In this document: positions 53,283-60,443 of the stretch, one piece after another
How positions within the stretch are numbered: position 1 is the stretch's first letter
Layout of the letters: each line of letters opens with the position of its first letter
NCBI GenBank assembly: GCA_964517495.1
Contig: CAZFER010000015.1
Coordinates: 37,575-101,574 of the forward strand
Direction of reading: 5' to 3'
Origin: CAZFER01 sp964517495
GTDB taxonomy: Bacteria; Hinthialibacterota; Hinthialibacteria; Hinthialibacterales; Hinthialibacteraceae
DNA: 64,000 nt
The notes under the pieces: generated by a model
What the model saw: the letters and a program-made list of their open reading frames with translations, nothing else
Told to the model about the DNA's origin: nothing
Database searches by the model: none
Program-made: the position numbers and the translations under genes

Positions 53283-53848
53283 AGCTCACCTCGATAGTGG
53301 CTCAATAAAAGGCGCAATTTGCGGCGCCCACGAAATAATTGCTTTTTAACACTTTCAACCGAGATATTTAAACCTTCGGCAATCTCTTTGTAGGATTCCT
53401 GGTTCAATTCCCGCAGGACCAGGATGGTTCTTTGTACATCAGTCAGTTGGGCCAGTGCATTCTCAAAGGCTGAAAAAAAGAACACTTCGTTGGCGGCCTG
53501 AGCCGGTGTCTGGGTATCTTGAACAACAAACTCCAAGCCATCATTATCCACATCCAGCGAGGTAAATTGGATATGTTTACGTCTTAATTTATCAATGCAT
53601 AGGTTTCTGGCTATTTTTAAAATGTAACCCTTTATCGAGCCATTTCCACTTCGAATGCGCCCCTCTTGAACGCTATTTACAAATTTCAATAAACTTTCCT
53701 GCATGGTATCTTCAGCTTCTTCGCGGCTGCGCAAAAGCATATAACACAGGCGCAGGACATCGCTCGAATACCACGCGACGATATCATCAAAACATGTCCG
53801 GTCACCACGCTGTAAACGTTCGATAAGAGTTTCAGATTCCCGGTTCAT
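53279..53848 (-). CDS. ECF-family RNA polymerase sigma factor
   Basis: A 189-residue sigma-70 family member. Region 2 is FDDIVAWYSSDVLRLCYMLLRSREEAEDTMQESLLKF (about 20-56, the -10-binding helix). Region 4 is ALAQLTDVQRTILVLRELNQESYKEIAEGLNISVESVKKQLFRGRRKLR (about 133-180, the -35-binding helix-turn-helix). Group assignment is not possible by eye. It heads the operon whose second gene is a FecR regulator, so it is likely held at the membrane until an envelope signal releases it. Confidence 0.95.
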   Translation of the reverse strand: MNRESETLIERLQRGDRTCFDDIVAWYSSDVLRLCYMLLRSREEAEDTMQESLLKFVNSVQEGRIRSGNGSIKGYILKIARNLCIDKLRRKHIQFTSLDVDNDGLEFVVQDTQTPAQAANEVFFFSAFENALAQLTDVQRTILVLRELNQESYKEIAEGLNISVESVKKQLFRGRRKLRLLLSHYRGEL

Positions 53849-53905
53849 ATTAATTACCTTCTATAATTCTTTACGCATAATGCCGTGTTAAAGGGGACAA
53901 GAAAC

Positions 53906-53925
53906 ATACACTTTTTTAAGTGTAT
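53906..53925 (-). terminator. Hairpin after the Uma2 genes
   Basis: ATACACTT and AAGTGTAT form a perfect eight-base stem with a four-base loop, downstream of the last Uma2 gene and upstream of the sigma factor. The T-tract on the minus strand is poor, so termination is only possible. Confidence 0.4.
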
Positions 53926-54001
53926 TCAGAAAAAGAGGAATTGTCTGGAGGATCGTCAGTGTGGTTATTTTTGGAAGGAATATGAAAAAGTATTACCGTT
54001 A

Positions 54002-54568
54002 TCAATCAAATTCTATCCCAGTATCAAACACTTCTGGTAATGGGATTTCAATGCCAGGAAGTGATTTCAAAACAAGTGTCTCGCTTGCATCTATAAATTC
54101 ACCTTTTTTATACTGGCCATCTTCACCCAACACATACCGTTCAACATAGCGGCCATCGGGATCGGCCAAGATATATTCTCTCACTCCGTACTGTTCATAG
54201 AGTTGTTTCTTTTTCCAGCGATCCTTTTTTATTGTAGAGGGGCTGATGACCTCTATCACCAAATCCGGTGCTCCCTGAATGCATTTCTTGGTGATTTTGC
54301 TATGGTCACATACCACAAAGACATCGGGTTGGATTACGTTGTCATCCGATAGAACCACATCCGTGGGAGCGCTATAGGGGCGGCATTGTTTTCCACGCAA
54401 GGCATTGAATAAAAATCCATGAAAAGCACCGCTACTATCCTGGTGATCAATCATAGGCGCAGGGCTCATGTTGTAGGGAACGCCTTCGATGATTTCCCAG
54501 CGTTCGTCATCATCCCAGGTAAGATAATCTTGATACGTATATAATTTTTCAGCGTTGGGTTGAGGCAT
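54002..54568 (-). CDS. Uma2-family (DUF820) nuclease-fold protein, paralogue 3
   Basis: A 188-residue PD-(D/E)XK-fold protein. The opening YTYQDYLTWDDDERWEIIEG is the Uma2 signature with the first Glu. The catalytic-like part is IQPDVFVVCD (about 94-103), PDLVIEVISPST (about 116-127) and KKKQLYEQYGVREYILADP (about 132-150), so Asp/Glu/Lys positions look intact. Uma2 proteins are numerous in cyanobacteria and some other phyla and their cellular role is unknown; nuclease activity is inferred from the fold. Most diverged in the loop at 58-72 compared with its two neighbours. Confidence 0.9.
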   Translation of the reverse strand: MPQPNAEKLYTYQDYLTWDDDERWEIIEGVPYNMSPAPMIDHQDSSGAFHGFLFNALRGKQCRPYSAPTDVVLSDDNVIQPDVFVVCDHSKITKKCIQGAPDLVIEVISPSTIKKDRWKKKQLYEQYGVREYILADPDGRYVERYVLGEDGQYKKGEFIDASETLVLKSLPGIEIPLPEVFDTGIEFD

Positions 54569-54588
54569 GATGGACGCCTTTGAGTTTT

Positions 54589-55158
54589 TTATTCAGTTAA
54601 TTCCAGGGCAGTTCCAAACACGTCTGGAAGTGGAATCTCAATACCAGGTAATGATTTTAAAACAAGGGTATCGTTTGTATCTATAAATTCATTTTGCTTG
54701 TAGTGTCCATCCTCGCTCAAGATGTACCGTTCAATGTAACGTCCTTCTGGATCAGCCATGATATATTCCTTCACACCATACTTTTCATAGATCAGTTTTT
54801 TCTTCCAGCGATCCTTTTTCGCGGTGGACGGGCTGATGACTTCAAAGATCATGTCTGGTGCGCCTTGAATGTTCTTTTTAGTGATTTTACTACGATCGCA
54901 AACAACGAACACATCGGGCTGTACAACATTCCTTTCGGAAAGGATTACATCCGTGGGCGCAATAAAGGGGATACACTCATTTCCCTGGAGTTTGTTTGCT
55001 AATATTCGAAAAAATTGACCGCCAATGAGTTGATGATCAACCATTGGGGCAGGGCTCATGTTGTAGGGAACGCCTTCGATGATTTCCCAGCGTTCGTCAT
55101 CATCCCAAGTCATGTAATCTTGATAGGTGTATAGTTTTTCAGGATTAGGTTGAGGCAT
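54589..55158 (-). CDS. Uma2-family (DUF820) nuclease-fold protein, paralogue 2
   Basis: A 189-residue protein with the same layout as the adjacent copies: DYMTWDDDERWEIIEG near the N-terminus, VQPDVFVVCDRSKITKK, then DMIFEVISPSTAKKDRWKKK and a VKEYIMADP end, followed by the shared LVLKSLPGIEIPLPDVF tail. Acidic and Lys residues of the PD-(D/E)XK core are kept. It is separated from its neighbours by 20 and 23 bases and is most like paralogue 3, with an almost identical opening (MPQPNxEKLYTYQDY). Confidence 0.9.
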   Translation of the reverse strand: MPQPNPEKLYTYQDYMTWDDDERWEIIEGVPYNMSPAPMVDHQLIGGQFFRILANKLQGNECIPFIAPTDVILSERNVVQPDVFVVCDRSKITKKNIQGAPDMIFEVISPSTAKKDRWKKKLIYEKYGVKEYIMADPEGRYIERYILSEDGHYKQNEFIDTNDTLVLKSLPGIEIPLPDVFGTALELTE

Positions 55159-55181
55159 AATCCATGTCCCCCACTTTATCT

Positions 55182-55754
55182 TTAATCATCAGGTGGTTTT
55201 ACAGAGGTTTCAAACACCTCCGGCAATGGGATTGTGATATCCGGCAATGATTTCAAACTGACTATCTCGTTTGACTCAAAATACTCCCCTTTATCATATT
55301 GACCATCATCACCTAAAAAATATCGTTCGATATATCCTGCTTCCGGATCGGCAATAATGTATTCCTTGACACCGTGCATTTCATAGGCGTTCTTTTTAAT
55401 CCATCGATCTTTCTTCGTTGTACTGGGGCTGAGGACTTCAAACACCATATCAGGAGCGCCAAGAATGTTCTTTTTTGTGATTTTGCTCTGATCACAGATG
55501 ATAAACACATCCGGTTGCACCACATATTCATCAGATAGGACGACATCATACGGTGCAATCATGGGAACGCATTCTTGCCCTTTTAATGCCAGTTTCAATA
55601 CATGATACATATTGCCTACAATTGCTTGATGATAAAAACCTGGGGCAGGAGTCATGTTGTAAGGGATACCATCGATTAATTCCCAGCGCTCATCATCGTT
55701 CCATTGGAGATAATCCTGATACGTGTATTTTTGATTTGTTTTGGGTTGATGCAT
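55182..55754 (-). CDS. Uma2-family (DUF820) nuclease-fold protein, paralogue 1
   Basis: A 190-residue protein, first in transcription order, with AGAGGTG upstream. It has TYQDYLQWNDDERWELIDG, VQPDVFIICDQSKITKK, DMVFEVLSPSTTKKDRW and VKEYIIADP, the same PD-(D/E)XK core as the two downstream copies but with more differences. The three form a head-to-tail array, evidently by tandem duplication. Confidence 0.9.
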   Translation of the reverse strand: MHQPKTNQKYTYQDYLQWNDDERWELIDGIPYNMTPAPGFYHQAIVGNMYHVLKLALKGQECVPMIAPYDVVLSDEYVVQPDVFIICDQSKITKKNILGAPDMVFEVLSPSTTKKDRWIKKNAYEMHGVKEYIIADPEAGYIERYFLGDDGQYDKGEYFESNEIVSLKSLPDITIPLPEVFETSVKPPDD

Positions 55755-55785
55755 GTGATTACACCTCTTTATGTGGATATATTTT

Positions 55786-56814
55786 TCAGTCGTCCATGAT
55801 CAATTCAACGCCGGAACCTTCCACAATCTGGCCGATCATATCGGCTTCCCAGCAGACATCTTTTATTGTTTCACGATCATCCATTCCCACGACAAAGGCG
55901 ATTCCCATTCCCATATTAAATACTTGATACATTTCTGTTTTTGAGATATTTCCCAACTCTTGAATCAAGTAAAAAATACTGGGTGGCTGCCAGCGCACAG
56001 GGTAGATATCCGCTTTACATCCATCGGGTAAAATACGGGAAATATTTCCCTCAAATGAGCCGCCAGTAATATGTGCAATCCCTTTGACATGGACATGGGA
56101 ACGAACTTCGCGAATCTCATCGAGATAGGAGCGATGGGGTGCTAATAATGCCTCGCCCAATGTTTTCGTCATATTTTTTGGTTTTTCATCCAACTTTAAA
56201 CTGTTTTCTTCAAGCAACACTTTTCGAGCCAATGTATACCCATTGGTATGCAAGCCTGAGGACGGCAAAGCAAAGATCATATCTCCGGGTTGAATATCCC
56301 TGCCATCGATCATTTTTTCTTGATCAACCACTCCCACAATTGTGCCAGCCAAATCGTATTCATTCTCAGCGTAAATATCGGGCATCTGGGCGGTTTCACC
56401 ACCGATGAGCGCCATGCCCGCCTTTTTACACGCATCACTCATGCCTTCGATCAGTTGCATGACGACATCATCATTCTGCTTTCCACAGGCGAAATAATCC
56501 AAAAAGAAAAGAGGCTCCGCACCACAGGTGAGGATATCGTTGATGCAATGATTGACGATATCGATTCCAATGCCTTTATGTTGGCCGGTTGTACAAGCGA
56601 TTTTGGTTTTAGTTCCTACACCATCCACGCTGGAGACCAAAACCGGATTTTCAACATTCAGGCCTTCTAGCGAATACAAACCGCCAAATGCTCCACTTTT
56701 ATGAATCACATGTTCATTGTGGGTTTGTTGGGTCAACTCGATCAACCGCTTTTTCAATCGGTCGCCTGCTTCGATATCAACTCCTGCTTTTGCATAACGT
56801 GTTTGTTCGTTCAT
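55786..56814 (-). CDS. purM: Phosphoribosylformylglycinamidine cyclo-ligase
   Basis: A 342-residue enzyme of full family length. YAKAGVDIEAGDRLKKRL opens it. VLVSSVDGVGTKTKIA (about 59-74) is the ATP-binding signature, then GIGIDIVNHCINDILTCGAEPLFFLDYFA and ALIGGETAQMPDIY. The C-terminal half has GIAHITGGSFEGNISRILP. PurM closes the imidazole ring to form AIR, the fifth step of purine synthesis. A good AGGAAGG site precedes the ATG. Confidence 0.97.
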   Translation of the reverse strand: MNEQTRYAKAGVDIEAGDRLKKRLIELTQQTHNEHVIHKSGAFGGLYSLEGLNVENPVLVSSVDGVGTKTKIACTTGQHKGIGIDIVNHCINDILTCGAEPLFFLDYFACGKQNDDVVMQLIEGMSDACKKAGMALIGGETAQMPDIYAENEYDLAGTIVGVVDQEKMIDGRDIQPGDMIFALPSSGLHTNGYTLARKVLLEENSLKLDEKPKNMTKTLGEALLAPHRSYLDEIREVRSHVHVKGIAHITGGSFEGNISRILPDGCKADIYPVRWQPPSIFYLIQELGNISKTEMYQVFNMGMGIAFVVGMDDRETIKDVCWEADMIGQIVEGSGVELIMDD

Positions 56815-56861
56815 ACACCCTTCCTATCAAATTAAGATTAATTATGTACCATTTATGGTCA

Positions 56862-59429
56862 TCAGCGAACACTATTTCGTGTGACCTGTTCTGCACGAAT
56901 CCGGCCGATCGGCCTGATTTGATTTTCCAATACCTGGACACCCGGTAATACCCCAATATGAGTGGGTGCAACCGCGTTCCCTTCCCGAATTAGAAATTCC
57001 AGATTATGTTTTCCAGCCGGTATATCCTCAAGCGTAAATTCATTGCCTTGTATGGCATAATCACGATGTCCCAATACACGGATTCCCGCCAAGGACATTC
57101 CTTCTGGCGGAATAAAGGTTCCGGTTAATCCCCCCGTGTTTTGTAGTGGCCGCAGATAGGCATTCATAAATTGTGAATGGGTGGCTCCCGCCCGGGCAAC
57201 CTGATTTTCGACCCAGGGATGATACCCTTCTGCTGAAAAGGTAATGGTATAATCACCTGGTTCGGTCAAGGTTAATTGGTAAGTGCCGTCTGGTGAATTT
57301 ATATGGCGTGTTTGGATAAAGCTTCGCCCACGTGCTGAATCAGGCCGTCCCTGGATGGTTATTGTATAGCTATTTAATGGATTTTTCTCTTCAACCTCCA
57401 GTGCATTATCAAAGACGGTTCCCATAAAAATCCATTCATTTGGTGTTAACACAATATCCGCGTTGGCTTCACCAGCAGGGATTTGATAAAGAGCACCGGT
57501 TAATGGTGGATTTGATTCCAAACGGAATAACAAGTCATACGATGCATTCGCCAACGAATTCAGGGAATATCGACCGTAAGGATCGCTAACAGCGGTGACC
57601 TCTCCCTCTTGGGGATTCAAGGCACGTACAACAACTCCACCCAAGGGATTTCCTTCATTATTGCTAATTTGACCTTGGATGGAATTACCGCCTTCCAAGG
57701 TAACCGTAATATTTTGTGGCTGGCCGGGGGACAAAATGACTTCCCGTTGATAACGTGTGTAACCTTCTTTGGTTACCACCAGCTGATGTGTACCCCGAAA
57801 TTGAGCAAACGATTGGTCTGTGGTGGGAACTTCGTTAAAGTAAAAACTTCCAGATCCGTCGCTATCCGTTTCCATAACCTCATTTGTAAACAAATCCCGC
57901 AAGACCACATGTGCAGTATCAATCCCACGGCCATCTTTAGCCACCACTTGGCCTTGAAGCGATGCATTTCCTTTTACCACGATGGTGATTTCGGTCAATT
58001 GAGGACCAGAAAACTCATTGGGTAAAGGATCGCTTATGCCGGAGCCGTATTCAGAGTGAGTAGCAATAACACGCAAAACCATCGAACTTGGAGCATTGGC
58101 GGATAAAATTGGGGCCCCCATCAGGGTGAATTCACCATTATTGTTCGACATGGTCATGACAGATTCATAGCCCGCGATGGTTACTTCCGCCCCGGAGATA
58201 GGATTCCCACTTTCAGTAACCACAGAGCCTTCGATAGTACGGCCGGATACGGCTTCGAAATCGACGTTATTGACATTCCACTCATGAACCCGGACGGTCT
58301 GGGTATTCTTATCAACCGGTATCGTTACATTAAGATGGGCATTCTCGGTGGGAACACTGGATACCAAATAGCTTCCTCGGACGAGATCAGTGAAGGTATA
58401 ATAACCCGAACCATCTGTTTGAGTTATTTTAGGTTCCTGTTCTTCAGATACATCCTGCCGTTTTGCTTTTAGTGTAAATCCACTTACACCTGAACCATTT
58501 TCACGAAGAACGACACGGCCTGAAATGGTATAAGTCGGTTGCTTTAAACGGAGAATTACTTCTTCATCAAAAGGTGGATTAACAGTCTTGGTGCCCTGCC
58601 CCTGATCGGTGAATCCACTTAAAGAAGCCTGTATTCGCACTGGTGAATCAGGGGGATCATCAACATCAAACCGTCCTTCAGGATCAGATATGAGTTCAAT
58701 GGACCATAGGCCTTGATTGCCTTGCAATGTAACTTTTGCGGATGAAACCGGTTGATCGAATTGATCCAGCACTTTACCCACTAAATGCCCTTTTCGAACC
58801 ATGGTCAGCTTCAGGGGGATTGAGCCTACTGGAACATCTTCTTTGCGAATTGTATGATAATCTTCCCGTTCAGCTGTGAGGGTAATGGTTGGTAGCTGTA
58901 TCCCTTCAAGTTTGAAGTAGCCATTACTTCCAGTTACCATGGAGGTAATTCCTGGTGCTTCAACTTTCACGTTATATAGGGGCGTACCCTCTGTATTGGT
59001 AATCGTACCTTGAACCGTATTCGGTTCGCCTTGTATTGATTGAGATGATTCATTTACTCCCTCACCCGTGGATGTGTTAACATCTGAAATCTCGCCAGTA
59101 GAGGAGGCTATCTCATTATCATTGGATTCATCCAATCCTTTATCCGGAATCATTCCATTTTCAGGATCAGGGGTGGCATTCGTTGTTTCCCGTTGAGTTT
59201 GGTCCTGGGTTATCTTATTTGATACACCATTTGGATCCGTCACGGAGTTGATTGTACCGGGACTTTGAGTTGGAACAGATTGAACCGATGGAATCTCTTC
59301 TTTATTAATTTGGTTAATTTGATTTGTTCCATCACTCCCCTGCTGTTGAGGAGGTATCATAATAATTCCGGCAATCAACGCGGCAACAACCAATGCCAGA
59401 ATAGCCGGAAACAATAGATAAGATCGCAT
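56862..59429 (-). CDS. Membrane-anchored carboxypeptidase-regulatory-like repeat protein (second)
   Basis: An 855-residue protein from ATG 59429, with AAGGAG seven bases upstream. One N-terminal membrane helix (about 4-26), a Thr/Asn/Asp-rich low-complexity tether (about 30-140), then six or more beta-sandwich repeats of CarboxypepD_reg type, for example GTITNTEGTPLYNVKVEAPG, GKVLDQFDQPVSSAKV, GSVVTESGNPISGAEVTIAG and GQISNNEGNPLGGVVV. The order of domains parallels the 1253-residue protein at 48797. No catalytic domain is present. It probably projects from the inner membrane into the periplasm or to the surface. Confidence 0.82.
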   Translation of the reverse strand: MRSYLLFPAILALVVAALIAGIIMIPPQQQGSDGTNQINQINKEEIPSVQSVPTQSPGTINSVTDPNGVSNKITQDQTQRETTNATPDPENGMIPDKGLDESNDNEIASSTGEISDVNTSTGEGVNESSQSIQGEPNTVQGTITNTEGTPLYNVKVEAPGITSMVTGSNGYFKLEGIQLPTITLTAEREDYHTIRKEDVPVGSIPLKLTMVRKGHLVGKVLDQFDQPVSSAKVTLQGNQGLWSIELISDPEGRFDVDDPPDSPVRIQASLSGFTDQGQGTKTVNPPFDEEVILRLKQPTYTISGRVVLRENGSGVSGFTLKAKRQDVSEEQEPKITQTDGSGYYTFTDLVRGSYLVSSVPTENAHLNVTIPVDKNTQTVRVHEWNVNNVDFEAVSGRTIEGSVVTESGNPISGAEVTIAGYESVMTMSNNNGEFTLMGAPILSANAPSSMVLRVIATHSEYGSGISDPLPNEFSGPQLTEITIVVKGNASLQGQVVAKDGRGIDTAHVVLRDLFTNEVMETDSDGSGSFYFNEVPTTDQSFAQFRGTHQLVVTKEGYTRYQREVILSPGQPQNITVTLEGGNSIQGQISNNEGNPLGGVVVRALNPQEGEVTAVSDPYGRYSLNSLANASYDLLFRLESNPPLTGALYQIPAGEANADIVLTPNEWIFMGTVFDNALEVEEKNPLNSYTITIQGRPDSARGRSFIQTRHINSPDGTYQLTLTEPGDYTITFSAEGYHPWVENQVARAGATHSQFMNAYLRPLQNTGGLTGTFIPPEGMSLAGIRVLGHRDYAIQGNEFTLEDIPAGKHNLEFLIREGNAVAPTHIGVLPGVQVLENQIRPIGRIRAEQVTRNSVR

Positions 59430-59668
59430 TCTTATTCTCCTTCGATGACACAAACAAAATCGAGATTTTTTAATTAAACATCATTTTACTTGGGTTTTAC
59501 ATAAAAGCGATGAAAAGATTTTCAATTAAACAATAATGGAATCACTTACTCATAATAATAACGTATCGATTACACTGTTTGTTTCTTTGTTACAGTGTGA
59601 ACAAAGCAATATTTATCCTTATTGATTTTATTCGCCTTAATGCGCTTTTCCAATTGGGAGAGTTGGTT

Positions 59669-60370
59669 TCATTGCTGATAATTTCGCGTCCCAAAGATCG
59701 CTGTTCCAATTCGAACCAATGTAGCTCCTTCTTCGATAGCGACTGGAAAGTCGTGTGTCATTCCCATCGAAAGTTCCAATTTTGCACCCTGAGGGAGAAA
59801 ATCATCTTGGTATTTTTCCGCTAGTTCCCTTAATGATTGGAAGAATGGACGAACATCGTTTGGGTCATCATAATAAGGTGGGACAGTCATCAAACCATGA
59901 CATCGAAGATTACGTGTGTTGTTAAGGGCTTCAAGTAATGATTCAAAATCTTGAACAGAGATTCCTGATTTGGATTCTTCCTCGCCGATATTGACCTGTA
60001 ACAAAATGTCTACAATTTTTTCCTGTTTAAGGGCTTCATCATTGATTGTCCGGATCAGTTTTGCCCTGTCGACGGAATGAATAAGTTTGAATAGAGGTAA
60101 AGCCTTTTTGACTTTATTGCTTTGTAAATGGCCGACTAAATGCCATGAAACATTCAAGTTAGAAAGTGAGTTAATCTTATCTTCAGCTTCCTGTACTCTA
60201 TTTTCACCAAAAACAGACAAGCCTGCCTCGAACGCTTCAACAATTTTGCTGGCAGGATGCATTTTGCTTACTGCTACAATGTTTACATCCTCGATCTTGC
60301 GGCCACTTTTCTCGACTGAATGATGAATTTGTTCCTTAATTCGTTTGATTCGTTCTAATATATCAGACAT
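59669..60370 (-). CDS. YggS/PLPBP-family pyridoxal-phosphate homeostasis protein
   Basis: A 233-residue protein. NIVAVSKMHPASKI holds the PLP-binding Lys (about 36). FGENRVQEAEDKI, SWHLVGHLQSNKVKKAL and LRCHGLMTVPPY, then LSMGMTHDFPVAIEEGATLVRIGTAIFG with the phosphate-binding end, are all conserved. The protein binds PLP without enzymatic activity and helps amino-acid and vitamin B6 balance. Full length; the ribosome site is weak. Confidence 0.95.
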   Translation of the reverse strand: MSDILERIKRIKEQIHHSVEKSGRKIEDVNIVAVSKMHPASKIVEAFEAGLSVFGENRVQEAEDKINSLSNLNVSWHLVGHLQSNKVKKALPLFKLIHSVDRAKLIRTINDEALKQEKIVDILLQVNIGEEESKSGISVQDFESLLEALNNTRNLRCHGLMTVPPYYDDPNDVRPFFQSLRELAEKYQDDFLPQGAKLELSMGMTHDFPVAIEEGATLVRIGTAIFGTRNYQQ

Positions 60371-60380
60371 TTTGCATTAA

Positions 60381-60416
60381 AAAGTTAGGGGGAACACTCA
60401 AAAAAGCGTTCCCCCT
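60381..60416 (-). terminator. Terminator of the cohesin-like secreted protein gene
   Basis: AGGGGGAAC and GTTCCCCCT (60387-60416) form a nine-base stem. On the minus strand it is followed by AACTTTTTAAT. It lies about 28 bases after the stop. Confidence 0.75.
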
Positions 60417-60443
60417 CAACATGTTGTTTTTATAAGTTATCGA

